A DNA stretch of 64,000 bases, taken from an uncultured Cohaesibacter sp. GTDB taxonomy: Bacteria > Pseudomonadota > Alphaproteobacteria > Rhizobiales > Cohaesibacteraceae. Shown piece by piece: positions 35,747 through 45,321 of this stretch; the first letter of the stretch is position 1, and each line of letters opens with the position of its first letter. The stretch covers positions 3,612,501 through 3,676,500 of the forward strand of contig NZ_OY762934.1 of NCBI RefSeq assembly GCF_963667045.1. Direction: 5' to 3'. Below the pieces are notes generated by a model. That model was given only the letters and a program-made list of their open reading frames with translations, did not search any database and was not told the origin of the DNA. The position numbers and the translations under genes are program-made.

Positions 35747-36328
35747 CTACAGCAGATATTTGACTGCGGCAAACCCGCCAACCAGCAGGAGCATCATCAG
35801 GGTGAACACGAGGCCGAGGCGCTTTTCGATGAAGTCACGAATGGGAGGGCCAAGCCAGTAGAGCAGGGCGGCCAGCACGAAGAAGCGCAGGCCACGCGCC
35901 ACAATGGACGCCGCCATGAAGACCGGTAGCGACAGGCCCGTTGCGCCAGAGGCTATGGTGATCACCTTATAGGGGAACGGGGTCAGCCCTGCGATGAGGA
36001 CGATCCAGACGCCCCAGTCATTGTAACGCGCGGTAAAGGAGGCGAACTTGTCGGCATAGCCGTAGAAGGCAAGGATGGGCTCGGCAACTTGCGTGAACAG
36101 CAGGGCGCCGATGGTGTATCCAAGTAATCCACCAATCACTGAAGCTACGGTACAAATCGCACCGTAGAACCAGGCCTTCTCCTTTTTTGCGATGACCATC
36201 GGCACCAGCAGGGTGTCTGGCGGGATCGGGAAAACCGAGCTTTCGACAAAGGAAACACCGGCCAGGGCCCAGGTGGCGCGACGGCTGCTGGCCAGCCCCA
36301 TTGTCCAGTCATAGAGTTTGCGAAGCAT
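35747..36328 (-). CDS. DedA/YqaA-type VTT-domain membrane protein
   Basis: A 193-residue membrane protein of the VTT (SNARE-associated) fold. ESSVFPIPPDTLLVPM and the later GLTPFPYKVITIASGATGLSLPVF are hallmark loops of the YqaA subgroup; relatives act as lipid scramblases or flippases. AAGGGA precedes the ATG at 36328. It lies 123 bp upstream of dsbB on the same strand. Confidence 0.87.
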   Translation of the reverse strand: MLRKLYDWTMGLASSRRATWALAGVSFVESSVFPIPPDTLLVPMVIAKKEKAWFYGAICTVASVIGGLLGYTIGALLFTQVAEPILAFYGYADKFASFTARYNDWGVWIVLIAGLTPFPYKVITIASGATGLSLPVFMAASIVARGLRFFVLAALLYWLGPPIRDFIEKRLGLVFTLMMLLLVGGFAAVKYLL

Positions 36329-36582
36329 GGGATTTCCCTTGCGCTGGTTGATGATGCGAACCGGTCCAGCCTGCGGTCTGACGCGCTTGCGTGCGTGCCT
36401 TGCCGTTGTTTGTGCCAATTCCGCGCGTGTTCAGCCTATATATGGGGGCAGATGGCTCCCTTTTTCCAGACCGGTCTATATCGGAAGCACGGAACTGCTG
36501 TCAATTCGTGTTGAATATGGAAGTTTTATGGCGGTTATGAGTTGACGGGGAAGATTTCTCTTCTATATTCGGCCCACACGAT

Positions 36583-36669
36583 GCCCCTGTGGCGGAACTG
36601 GTAGACGCGACGGATTCAAAATCCGTTTCCTTCACCGGAGTGCCCGTTCGAGTCGGGCCAGGGGCACCA
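36583..36669 (+). tRNA. tRNA-Leu(CAA)
   Basis: An 87-nt tRNA. The acceptor stem GCCCCTG / CAGGGGC is perfect, with discriminator A and an encoded CCA at 36667-36669. The anticodon arm ACGGA-TTCAAAA-TCCGT gives anticodon CAA, which reads UUG. A long variable arm (TTCCTTCACCGGAG region) and the GTTCGAGTC T-loop confirm a class II leucine tRNA. No intron is visible. Confidence 0.96.
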
Positions 36670-36806
36670 CTCTTCCTTTTTTCGCAGGCGCTGAGGAATG
36701 ATCCGGACACGGGTGTCATTTTCCTCGCCGATGCGCGCTTCGAGAGCGCCATCGAATGCGCGAAGGAGCACAATCTGCGTCTGCATGGCATTCTGGGGAA
36801 CTGAGC

Positions 36807-37415
36807 ATGAAGCTGCTTTCTGCCGCAGGGCATCGGTGCATGCCGTGGAAGAACGGCAAGGGAGAGACGGTGGAAATCGCCATCTCACCGGAAGGTGCCA
36901 CGCTTTCCGAGTTCGACTGGCGGCTTTCCATGGCATCCGTCACGGAGCCAGGGCCCTTTTCACCCTTTCCGGGCATCGCGCGTGTGCTTGCCATCGTGTC
37001 GGGCGGAGGCTTGCAGCTCACCCTGTCCGGGCGAGACGTCCGGGTGGAGCGGCATGGTCAGGCCATTGCCTTCTCGGGGACAGAGACAGTCACCAGCGTT
37101 CCTTTCGAAGGTCCTGTCCGTGATCTGAACCTGATGGTGTGCGAAGACCGCTATCTGGCCGGTATCGAGCGCTTGTCGGGAGAGGGTGTACAAACTCTGG
37201 CAGTTGCTGAAGGTGTCACCTTCATTGTTGCCCTCTCATCCTGCCATGTCATCCATGAAAACACGGTCTTGCCACTTGAGCCCCTGGATGCCCTGCGTCT
37301 GGACCCCGGCGATCCGCAAGTGAGGCTCGAGGGGGACGGGGAACGCTACGAGGTCCTTGTGGCCCGGGTCAGTGAGACTTCTTCGCCAATGGCGGGTTTG
37401 CCGGAGGCAAACTGA
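36807..37415 (+). CDS. HutD/Ves family cupin-like protein
   Basis: A 202-residue beta-rich protein of the HutD family. It opens with the typical MPWKNGKGETVEIAISPEGA segment and has FDWRLSMASV, FSPFPGIARVLAIVSGGG and a second half of weaker conservation. HutD proteins are found with histidine-utilisation genes, but none are here, and the biochemical role is unsettled. GGGGAACTGAGC precedes the ATG, which is 138 bp after the tRNA. The 466-bp stretch after it (37416-37881) is AT-rich at its end and holds no gene I can support. Confidence 0.85.
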   Translation: MKLLSAAGHRCMPWKNGKGETVEIAISPEGATLSEFDWRLSMASVTEPGPFSPFPGIARVLAIVSGGGLQLTLSGRDVRVERHGQAIAFSGTETVTSVPFEGPVRDLNLMVCEDRYLAGIERLSGEGVQTLAVAEGVTFIVALSSCHVIHENTVLPLEPLDALRLDPGDPQVRLEGDGERYEVLVARVSETSSPMAGLPEAN

Positions 37416-37881
37416 AGCGTGCCATTGCCGGGCAAGGCAATTGGAAAATCCGGATCATCAAACCTTCCGATACAGCCAAGGGCTTCCTGCGGCTCCCAAG
37501 ACGATGGGGGGCGAACGGACATTTGCATGGCTGACGGACCTGCGGCTATCCGCGTGCAACAGGTCTGACCAGTTATATATTGGCGCCGGTCATCTGAGCG
37601 TTTGATTCCTCAGGATGATGAAGCCAGCTTCAGCGAGCGGCGAATTGTGGGGCCGGTTGCGCCTGTTTGCAATCATGGGTGGATTTCCGGGGCTCGGTTT
37701 GTGGCGGCTTCTGGTCGATTCTGTGTAATAATCTCTTTAGATTCAACTTGATGCAGCCTTAATGAGTATTTGATTGCAAATTTTGATTGTGTTAATTTTT
37801 GGTTAATTTCTAGAATGATTCGAAAACTTGTCTTTTCTTTTGTTTCTCGTGGTGGGCAGTGCTGCAAGCAGGAGCCGAGCT

Positions 37882-39147
37882 ATGCGCCTAGACGGATTGG
37901 AGCGGGGAAGCGAAACATCGCCCGAAAGCTTGCCGGAAGACTTTTCTTTGGAGATTTTGTCTGAACAGCCACTGTCGCCCGAGAAACATCTTCAGGTTCT
38001 GGTCGTCGAGGATGACGAAGCCGATTTCCTCATCACCCGAAAATCGCTTCTCTATCTGGACAGCTATCAGGTCGGCATTGACTGGGCCACTTCGGTGTCA
38101 GACGCGGTCATCAAGGCCAGAAGCAAGCACTATGACGTGGTTCTGGTGGATTTCTGGCTTGGTATGGAAACCGGCGTGCCGGCGATCAATGCCTTCGGGA
38201 CCGTCGGCACCATCGTCATTCTGCTGACCGGGATGCCCGGGGAGGATGTGCAGACCATCGCCCTCAAGGCGGGTGCCCGCCATTGCATCAACAAGAGTCA
38301 GCTGACGCCCGTCCTGCTGGAGGCGACGATCCGCAGTGCCCGCCATACCCAGCGGCTGGAACAGCAATTGCAGCAGACCATAGCCAATCTCAAGAAGGCC
38401 AACGAGGCAAAGGATCGCTTCTATGCGCATATGGGGCACGATCTCAGGACGCCGCTCAATGCCATTCTGGGCTATTCGGAAATGATTCTTGGCAACAGTC
38501 TCGGCCTTGATGTGCCGGACCAGTACCAGGCCTTTGCCAGCAAGATCCACACCGGGGGATTGCATCTTTTGGAGGTCATCAACAATCTGATGCTGCAGAA
38601 TGGCAATGCTCTGGAGTCCATCAGGAAACAGGTTGAAGAGATCAAGCTGGAGGATGTGGTTGGCAAGGCGTTGGAGCTGGTGCAGTTCTTTGCCGCCGAC
38701 AAGGGTATCACATTGGCCGTGCATGGTGCAGGTCGTCCGCTCCATGCGCGGTGCCATCGATCGTTGATGACGCAGGCGCTCGTCAATCTCCTGTCCAACG
38801 CCATCAAATACACGCCAGCAGGTGGCAAGGTGGAGGTTTCGCTTTCCGGCGATGCCCAGCGTTGCGTCATCGCCGTCAGCGACAACGGAGTGGGGATGGC
38901 GGCGGCGGATATCGAGCTTGCCCGCAAGCCTTATGGGCGCGTTGAACTGCCGCCCGAGCTGGCTCAGGAAGGTACCGGGCTTGGACTGCCGATTGTGGAA
39001 CGCATCCTTGCGGGGCACGGTGGGCAGGTTGAGATCGACAGCGCACCCGGCAAGGGAACCCGGGTCAGTCTGCATCTGCCCGGATTGTCTTTACAGGGTG
39101 TCGCCAGCGCCATGAGCAGAGAAGAGACCAGCTTTGAAAGCCAATGA
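37882..39147 (+). CDS. Receiver-histidine kinase (REC-HisKA-HATPase)
   Basis: A 421-residue soluble kinase. The N-terminal receiver (about residues 35-155) has VVEDDEAD, the acceptor Asp in LVDFWLGMETG, Thr in LLTGMP and Lys in INKSQL. A coiled linker leads to the H-box FYAHMGHDLRTPLNAI at about residue 185. The ATPase has LVNLLSNAIKYTP, DNGVGM and GTGLGLPIV, all intact. Output can be steered by phosphorylation of its own receiver. AGGAG lies seven bases before the ATG at 37882. It overlaps the next response regulator gene by 14 bp. Confidence 0.9.
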   Translation: MRLDGLERGSETSPESLPEDFSLEILSEQPLSPEKHLQVLVVEDDEADFLITRKSLLYLDSYQVGIDWATSVSDAVIKARSKHYDVVLVDFWLGMETGVPAINAFGTVGTIVILLTGMPGEDVQTIALKAGARHCINKSQLTPVLLEATIRSARHTQRLEQQLQQTIANLKKANEAKDRFYAHMGHDLRTPLNAILGYSEMILGNSLGLDVPDQYQAFASKIHTGGLHLLEVINNLMLQNGNALESIRKQVEEIKLEDVVGKALELVQFFAADKGITLAVHGAGRPLHARCHRSLMTQALVNLLSNAIKYTPAGGKVEVSLSGDAQRCVIAVSDNGVGMAAADIELARKPYGRVELPPELAQEGTGLGLPIVERILAGHGGQVEIDSAPGKGTRVSLHLPGLSLQGVASAMSREETSFESQ

Positions 39148-39559
39148 AGAGAGCGAAACCACGCTGTTGCTGGTGGAAGATGATCAGGCCGACGTGTTTC
39201 TGGTCAAGCGGGCGTTATCCAAGCATGGGGGAGCAATCCGCGTTCAGGTGGCGCGCGATGGCATGGAGGCGCTGGAAATGCTGCGCCGGGGAGAAGTGCC
39301 CCGACCATATGTGATCTTGTCCGATCTCAACATGCCGGGCATGTCCGGCTATGAATTCCTTGATGAAATCCGTTCTGACACGGATCTGCGCGATAGTATC
39401 ATCTTTGTCATCTCCAGCTCCGATCTGCCTGAAGATGTGACCCTTGCCTATCAGCATTTCGCCTCTGGCTATATCGTCAAGGAAATGGATCCGCCAAAGA
39501 TGCTGCGCTCCATGAACCTGCTGTTTGATTTCTGCGAAATCATCCGGCTGCCCGGCTAG
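39134..39559 (+). CDS. Rcp1-like response regulator
   Basis: A 141-residue single receiver of the type paired with phytochrome-like kinases. It has LLVEDDQADVFLVKRAL, the acceptor Asp in ILSDLNMPGMSG, Ser in VISSSD, and an IVKEMDP Lys. The extended beta-4/alpha-4 loop and LLFDFCEII tail are typical of this class. The start is TTG at 39134, inside the end of the upstream kinase gene; no in-frame ATG or GTG gives the full N-terminal strand. Overlap suggests translational coupling and a kinase/regulator pair. Confidence 0.85.
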   Translation: MKANEESETTLLLVEDDQADVFLVKRALSKHGGAIRVQVARDGMEALEMLRRGEVPRPYVILSDLNMPGMSGYEFLDEIRSDTDLRDSIIFVISSSDLPEDVTLAYQHFASGYIVKEMDPPKMLRSMNLLFDFCEIIRLPG

Positions 39560-39600
39560 GCGGGTGGTCGGCAAGGATGGGGGTGTCCTTGCTGACAGCA

Positions 39601-42600
39601 TCAGCCGTCCGCCGATTTCTTCGGCCAGGTGAAGCTGAAGGTGGTGCCGGGCTGCTTTGCCGGGTCTGAGATTATAGTGAAGGTTCCACCGAGGGATTCG
39701 ATTGCCTTCTTGACCAGCGCCAACCCCATGCCGTTGCCGGGGATCTTGTCCTTGCGTTCCAGCTTTCTGAATGGCAGCAGGATCTTGCTGTGATGCCGGG
39801 GATCAATTCCGGGGCCATCGTCGATCACCGCAAAGCGCCAGGTCTTTCCGAGATCCTCCTGAGTGATCCGGACGGTGCCCTGATCCTTGTCGTGGTATTT
39901 GATCGCGTTTTCGACCAGATTGCGGAACACCAGCATCAGGGGCGCCCGGAAGGTGTGGATGGTGTCGACCAGCAGATCCACCTCCATCGAGATATCCCGG
40001 TTCTTGTCGATAATGGCGAACATGTTCCTTAGGCTGGCTGCCAGATCAAGCTCTTCGACTTCCTGCAGGTTGGACCCGGCCTTGGAATAGTCGGACAGGT
40101 CCGATATCAGGCTGCCAAGATGCGATATCTGGAACTTCAGCCGATCGATATGCTCCTGAATCTCGCTCTTGGCGCTGGCTTCCAGATCTTCCTCGATCCA
40201 TGTCGCCGTGTGCTGGATGGCCCGCAAGGGTCCGGCCAGATCGTGGCTGATGATATGGGTGAACTGGTTGAGATTGTCGTTGATGATCTTCAGTTCCTGA
40301 TTGTGGGCCTCCAGCTCCTTTTCCGCCCTGATCCTGCCGGATACATCGGCCAGAACGGTGCGCGTCTGCTCGACGCCCTTGTTGTCGGCAACGATGACGG
40401 TAGACATTTCGACATCGATGACGTCGCCGTTCTTCTTGCGCATCTGGAACAGGATGTTGTCGGCCTGCTTGTTCCGGGTCGCTTCGGGAATGACGACCTC
40501 ATGGGCGTAGCGGGTTGAGGCTTCGGTCATGAATTCTTCCCAGTGATGGCCGATGACTTCCTCGCGCTTGTAGCCCAGTGAGGTCAGCCATTTCTGATTG
40601 GCCTCTACGATGGTGCCGTCCTTGTCGAGGGAATGCATGATGACCGGGGTCTCCATGTAAAGCTTGCGGAAGCGCTCTTCTTCTTCCATGAACAGATTGT
40701 TGAGGAGTTCGAGCTTTTCCTGCTGATCCCTGCGGAACAGTTCATAGCCGATCCAGTCTGAAATCCTGTCGATGATTGGTTGATAGGTTTCCAGATGGAA
40801 CTTGTTGACCGGATACTTGGAGGCAAACATGATCGTGCCGATGGTGGCATTGTTGCTGATGATCGGGGAGCCGATGATCGATACATAGCCATAGGCGCGG
40901 AGGATCTGGGCGTTGTCCTTGACGCAGTTCATCATATTGCCGCTGCAGGACATCACCCCACCCTCGCCAAGCAGATTGCCACACTCGCCGCAAGGGGTGC
41001 CGAAGGCCTGACGCAGGGCAATATCGGTATCGTCAAGCCCGATCATCTGTTTGACGATGAACCGCTGGTTCGAGAAATTCAGCTTGAGGGCAGCAGGCAG
41101 ATGGGAGACCTCGGACACGCGCTTCAGGATGAGCCTGATCTTGTCATCAAGATCAAGGCTGCTGTCGGCCGCGATATGGTTGAAGTCGACCATCATCTTT
41201 TCGCGTTCTACGCTCTCGGTCACGTTGTGAATGACGGTCTGGATTTCGTAGGTATGGTTCGCTTCGTCCCTGACCAGACTGAACTGGCATAATAGCCACT
41301 TGCTGGTGCTGCCGGGCAGCTCGCAGGGCCATTCGGTCTTGCCGTCTTTTTCCAGATCCCGGATGGCGTGCGAAAGGCTTTCCCTCTGGGAGCCGATGAA
41401 CAGGTCATCAAAGAAGGTTTGCGTGATCGTTCCCGGCTCGATATTGAAGAAGGACATGAAGGCGGTGTTGGCGAAGGTGATGGCATAATCGGGCTTGAAA
41501 CGGCAGACCAGGTCGCTCTGCAGATCGACCACCGCCTTGTAGAATTCCCGCTCCTTGTTTGCTTGCTCCTTTGCCCGTTTGAGGTCGTCGACCTCGAAGA
41601 CGGTGATCACCGCTCCGCTGATCAGCCCCTGTTCGGTCCTGTAGGGGAGGACGGTAATGAGATGGGCAACGCTGTCGCACTCCACTTCGAGACTGCGCTG
41701 TTTGCCGCTCTTTATAGTGTCCAGAATCTCGTCATGGAAACCTTCGCAATTGAAGCGGCAGGTAACATGGTCGATCGGGCGGCCAATATCATGGGGAAGC
41801 AGGTTGAAGGCTTTGGCCGAAGCAGGGGTGAAGCGCCTGATTTTTGCAGTCTTGTCGAGGAAAATCGTGCCGATCTCGGTGCTGAGCAACAGGTTTTCCA
41901 TGTCGTCGGTCGATTCGGTCAGTTCAACGATTTTGCGCTGATGTTCGGCACTGACAGTATAGAGCTCCTCGTTGACCGAATGGAGTTCCTCGTTGGTGCT
42001 CTGAAGCTCTTCGTTGGAGGCTGTCAGTTCCTCATTGGTGGCTTGAAGCTCTTCGTTGCTGGTTTCCAGCTCCTCGATGGTTGTCTGCAGGCTTTCCTCT
42101 GTGGATTTCAATTCGTTTTCCAGCTCACGGATCCGCTGGGCATAGACCATGTCAGCTTCGGTGGCTGGCAAGATGTAGGACTGGATCTCCTGATCTGGAA
42201 GCCGTTCCTTCCGCTCTTCAAGGATGATGAGCAGGAAGGTGCTGCGAACTTCGACATTCACGATCTTGGAAATGCGGACGGTCAGGCGGATCTTGTGACC
42301 ACTGAGGCCTTCGAGCTGCACGGCCCGTTCGAATTCCACCTCATGGCCAATGGACAGGGCGCGTTCGATCCCGGCATTGATCACCAGCCTCAGGTCCTTG
42401 ACGACCATGTCGGAGATGCGGTTGCTGAACAGGCCCTTGTGAACGTGAAGGAATTTCTCGGCATGTCCAAACACATGAATCAGTTCGCCCTGCTCGCTGA
42501 TCAGGAAGCCTGTCGGAGCATAACGTTCCAGAAGCCGGTCGTAGGCACCGTAAAGTGCCTGCCGGGCGAGCCGTTCCTTCCTTGTTGCTTCAAGGCTCTG

Positions 42601-44259
42601 AGGCCGGGTACTTCTGAGGGACAGACCTTCTGTGGCATCATCCCGGACTTTGGAAGAGGTTGGTAGCAGAAAGGCCTGCTCATGCAGGCGCGTGTTGCGC
42701 TTCTTCTGGAAGATTCGCCAGCGCTTGTCCAGGGTACTGAATTCTGTGTCCAGATTGCCAACGGTTTCGCTTGACCCGAGAAACAGGTAGCCGTTCTTTC
42801 TCAAGGAGAAATGAAACAGCGAGAGGACCTTGCGCTGTGCCTGATCGTTGAAATAGATCAGCAGATTGCGACAAGAGACAATGTCGATCTTGGTGAAGGG
42901 TGGGTCCTTGAGCAGGTTTTGCGTTGAAAAGACAACGTGGCTCCTGAGGTTCTTTCGGACCTTGTAGCGACCGTCCGAGAGCTCGAAATAGGTGGCAAGA
43001 ATATTTTCCGGAATCTGGCTGACGCTCTCGGCGCTATAGCTGCCCGCGGCTGCAAACTCCAGTGATCGGAAGTGAATGTCCGTTGCGAATATCTTCAGAT
43101 TCGGAGCGACGCCCAACTCTTTTGCCAGCTCACAAATGAGAATTGCGATTGAATAGGGTTCTTCGCCTGTGGCGCAACCGGGTACCCAGAGCCTGAGTTG
43201 CCGGTCCGGGGCCATCAGCCCGACGAGGTCGGGCAGCACCTTGGTCTTGAGAATCTCAAAGGCGCCCTTGTCGCGGAAGAATTCCGTCACTCCGATCAAC
43301 AGATCGCAATAGAGCGTATCCATCTCTTCCTTGTCGAGGCCGAGAATGTCGCAATAGTCATCAAGGCTTGAGAGACGCTTTAGCAGGGCTCGTCGCTGGA
43401 TCCGGCGGTGAATGGTGGCGTGTTTGTAGTGGGTGAAATCGGTGCCATATGCCTTTTGCAGAATGGTCAGGATGCGGGCCTCGGGGTCGCTCTCCTCAAC
43501 GATATCCTTTTCCTGCAGCGGCATGCCGGTGCCGGTGACGATTGCCTCGAGAATGCCTGGTATATCGGGCACCTTTGCCGAGAAGGCAGAGGCGAGCGTT
43601 TCAATGACCTTGCGAGGCATGGAATCGAATTTGGCGGTTGCCGGATCCTGAGCAATGACGACGCCACCATGCAGGATGATCTGCTGGCTGCCGCGGGTGC
43701 CGTCCGAGCCGGTGCCGGACAGGACGATTCCGATGGCCTGTTCTCCCTCTTCATGGGCCAGCGAGGAGAAAAAGGCATCAATCGGCAGGCTCAGCATGTC
43801 GTTGTTCGGATAGGCGGTTGCCCTCAGGCGCCCATCCCTGATGGACAGCTCTGTACGGGGCGGGTTGAGATAGATGACATTGGGTTCGATGATCATCTGG
43901 TCTTCAGCATGGACGATGCGCATTTTTGTATGGCGCGCGATCAGCTGGTCCATCATCGACAGGAAGTTGGGGGAAAGATGCTGGACGATGACAAAGGCCA
44001 GACCGGGGGAGATCGGCATCGCTTCGAACAGTTGCTCGATGGGCTCAAGCCCGCCAGCAGATGCGCCAATGGCGACAATGCGGACAGAGGCCTCTGCGGC
44101 CCCTTCCGCTGCTGCGGCTTGTGTTCCGTTTGGCTCTTGCGCCCTTGATCCGGATGCCTTGGCGGATGGCCTCCTGGCGCGTTTTGCCACCCGTCGAGAT
44201 CTGGTCGCTTTTGCTGCCCCCGATGGAGAGACGCTTGTCTCTTCAGCATCCTTACTCAT
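39601..44259 (-). CDS. CheB-CheR-PAS-GAF-histidine kinase fusion
   Basis: A 1552-residue cytoplasmic protein. Order: CheB methylesterase (residues ~55-240; GASAGG Ser, VQHLSP His, GTGSDGTRG Asp), CheR methyltransferase (~255-520; GVTEFFRD, CATGEEPYS, VSCRNLLIYF), a linker, a Glu/Asn-rich coiled coil (~700-790; repeats of TIEELETSNEEL type), two PAS domains (~780-1020), a GAF-like domain with four cysteines (~1088-1115), a third PAS (~1190-1310), and a kinase (SHDLAGPLRAI, LVENAIKYHD, DDGPGI, GMGLALV). All catalytic residues look intact. No MCP or CheA gene is nearby. It converges with the response regulator gene. Confidence 0.9.
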   Translation of the reverse strand: MSKDAEETSVSPSGAAKATRSRRVAKRARRPSAKASGSRAQEPNGTQAAAAEGAAEASVRIVAIGASAGGLEPIEQLFEAMPISPGLAFVIVQHLSPNFLSMMDQLIARHTKMRIVHAEDQMIIEPNVIYLNPPRTELSIRDGRLRATAYPNNDMLSLPIDAFFSSLAHEEGEQAIGIVLSGTGSDGTRGSQQIILHGGVVIAQDPATAKFDSMPRKVIETLASAFSAKVPDIPGILEAIVTGTGMPLQEKDIVEESDPEARILTILQKAYGTDFTHYKHATIHRRIQRRALLKRLSSLDDYCDILGLDKEEMDTLYCDLLIGVTEFFRDKGAFEILKTKVLPDLVGLMAPDRQLRLWVPGCATGEEPYSIAILICELAKELGVAPNLKIFATDIHFRSLEFAAAGSYSAESVSQIPENILATYFELSDGRYKVRKNLRSHVVFSTQNLLKDPPFTKIDIVSCRNLLIYFNDQAQRKVLSLFHFSLRKNGYLFLGSSETVGNLDTEFSTLDKRWRIFQKKRNTRLHEQAFLLPTSSKVRDDATEGLSLRSTRPQSLEATRKERLARQALYGAYDRLLERYAPTGFLISEQGELIHVFGHAEKFLHVHKGLFSNRISDMVVKDLRLVINAGIERALSIGHEVEFERAVQLEGLSGHKIRLTVRISKIVNVEVRSTFLLIILEERKERLPDQEIQSYILPATEADMVYAQRIRELENELKSTEESLQTTIEELETSNEELQATNEELTASNEELQSTNEELHSVNEELYTVSAEHQRKIVELTESTDDMENLLLSTEIGTIFLDKTAKIRRFTPASAKAFNLLPHDIGRPIDHVTCRFNCEGFHDEILDTIKSGKQRSLEVECDSVAHLITVLPYRTEQGLISGAVITVFEVDDLKRAKEQANKEREFYKAVVDLQSDLVCRFKPDYAITFANTAFMSFFNIEPGTITQTFFDDLFIGSQRESLSHAIRDLEKDGKTEWPCELPGSTSKWLLCQFSLVRDEANHTYEIQTVIHNVTESVEREKMMVDFNHIAADSSLDLDDKIRLILKRVSEVSHLPAALKLNFSNQRFIVKQMIGLDDTDIALRQAFGTPCGECGNLLGEGGVMSCSGNMMNCVKDNAQILRAYGYVSIIGSPIISNNATIGTIMFASKYPVNKFHLETYQPIIDRISDWIGYELFRRDQQEKLELLNNLFMEEEERFRKLYMETPVIMHSLDKDGTIVEANQKWLTSLGYKREEVIGHHWEEFMTEASTRYAHEVVIPEATRNKQADNILFQMRKKNGDVIDVEMSTVIVADNKGVEQTRTVLADVSGRIRAEKELEAHNQELKIINDNLNQFTHIISHDLAGPLRAIQHTATWIEEDLEASAKSEIQEHIDRLKFQISHLGSLISDLSDYSKAGSNLQEVEELDLAASLRNMFAIIDKNRDISMEVDLLVDTIHTFRAPLMLVFRNLVENAIKYHDKDQGTVRITQEDLGKTWRFAVIDDGPGIDPRHHSKILLPFRKLERKDKIPGNGMGLALVKKAIESLGGTFTIISDPAKQPGTTFSFTWPKKSADG

Positions 44260-44560
44260 GATCAATCCTCCCCCAAGGAATGAAAGCGGCTGGAATCTGC
44301 CTGTTGGTTCCGGATCATGAATGAACCCGCACCAAATTTATTTGGATGAGTTCTAATTATTTGGTTTTATATATAGTTATCCGAAACTTAGAGTGGAGAT
44401 TAACATTTTATTCATTCCAGGGAAATGGTCTTTGCGCCTGACGGAGATGCCATGTTGACAAGATGCGGAAGCGGGCTGTCAGGTGTCCTGCTGGCGGCTG
44501 TTCGCGCTTGACGAGAGCGGGTTTTGTCCTCCATCCTGCGTTTGGGGACGAGGGGGAGAC

Positions 44561-45262
44561 ATGAGTGAGACCAATGAGGGCGACCCGTTGCCCGACGTCG
44601 GAACTGGAGGACTGCGCCGCAAATCGGCCTACGAGATCAGCCGCAGGGTGGCGCACGATATCAAGGCACCGATCCGGCAAATCGCGCAGCTGCTGGATAT
44701 TCTGGCAACGGAGCAGGCCGAGCGGCTTGATGACGACGCGATAACCATGCTGGATCTGGTCCGCAGTCGTGCCCGACATCTGGGGGATGTCATGGACGCT
44801 GTGCGGGCCTATTCCGATGCCATCTGCAAACCAATGTCCATGCAATCCGTTGATCTTGGAGCCCTTCTGCGACGACATATAGAATCACTTCAATGTAGAA
44901 CTGGCCGGTTTGAAAGCGCCGAGCCGGTTGTCGTGATGGCTGACGAACTGCTTCTGACGCAGTTTTTCAAGAGTTTTTTTTCTCTCAAGCCATTTGCCTT
45001 TACGGGTAACGAGCAGGTCGACCTCATTGCTTCGATCAGTAATGGTCAAGGTGATCGCCGGAAGCTGACAATTGAAATTTCGCCTTGTCAGTTTGAACTT
45101 ACGACAAAACTGGATCTGTTCGAGCTTGAACAGTTCAACGGCGATACGCTCTATGGTCTTCTTGCCAGCCATGAATGTTTCGAGATCGTCCGGCGGTTCG
45201 CTTGGCAGGTTCATCTTGAGCCCGGCGCTGGGGGCAGTGCCCGCCTTACTATTTGTTTGTGA
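44561..45262 (+). CDS. Histidine phosphotransferase-like protein with degenerate ATPase domain
   Basis: A 233-residue protein. SRRVAHDIKAPIRQIAQLL at about residue 33 is a good phospho-acceptor His box within a two-helix dimerisation region. The following ~130 residues have the spacing of a HATPase fold but lack the N-box Asn (FFKSFFSLKPF instead) and both glycine boxes. This combination resembles ChpT-type phosphotransferases, which evolved from kinases and cannot bind ATP. GAGGGGGAGAC precedes the ATG at 44561. It diverges from the CheB-CheR fusion gene across 301 bp that are AT-rich, without a clear motif. Confidence 0.72.
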   Translation: MSETNEGDPLPDVGTGGLRRKSAYEISRRVAHDIKAPIRQIAQLLDILATEQAERLDDDAITMLDLVRSRARHLGDVMDAVRAYSDAICKPMSMQSVDLGALLRRHIESLQCRTGRFESAEPVVVMADELLLTQFFKSFFSLKPFAFTGNEQVDLIASISNGQGDRRKLTIEISPCQFELTTKLDLFELEQFNGDTLYGLLASHECFEIVRRFAWQVHLEPGAGGSARLTICL

Positions 45263-45321
45263 TTTACGGTTTTTAAACTATCCTTTTCTGACGCAGAATA
45301 ACTGATCGTGGGGGCTTTCAG

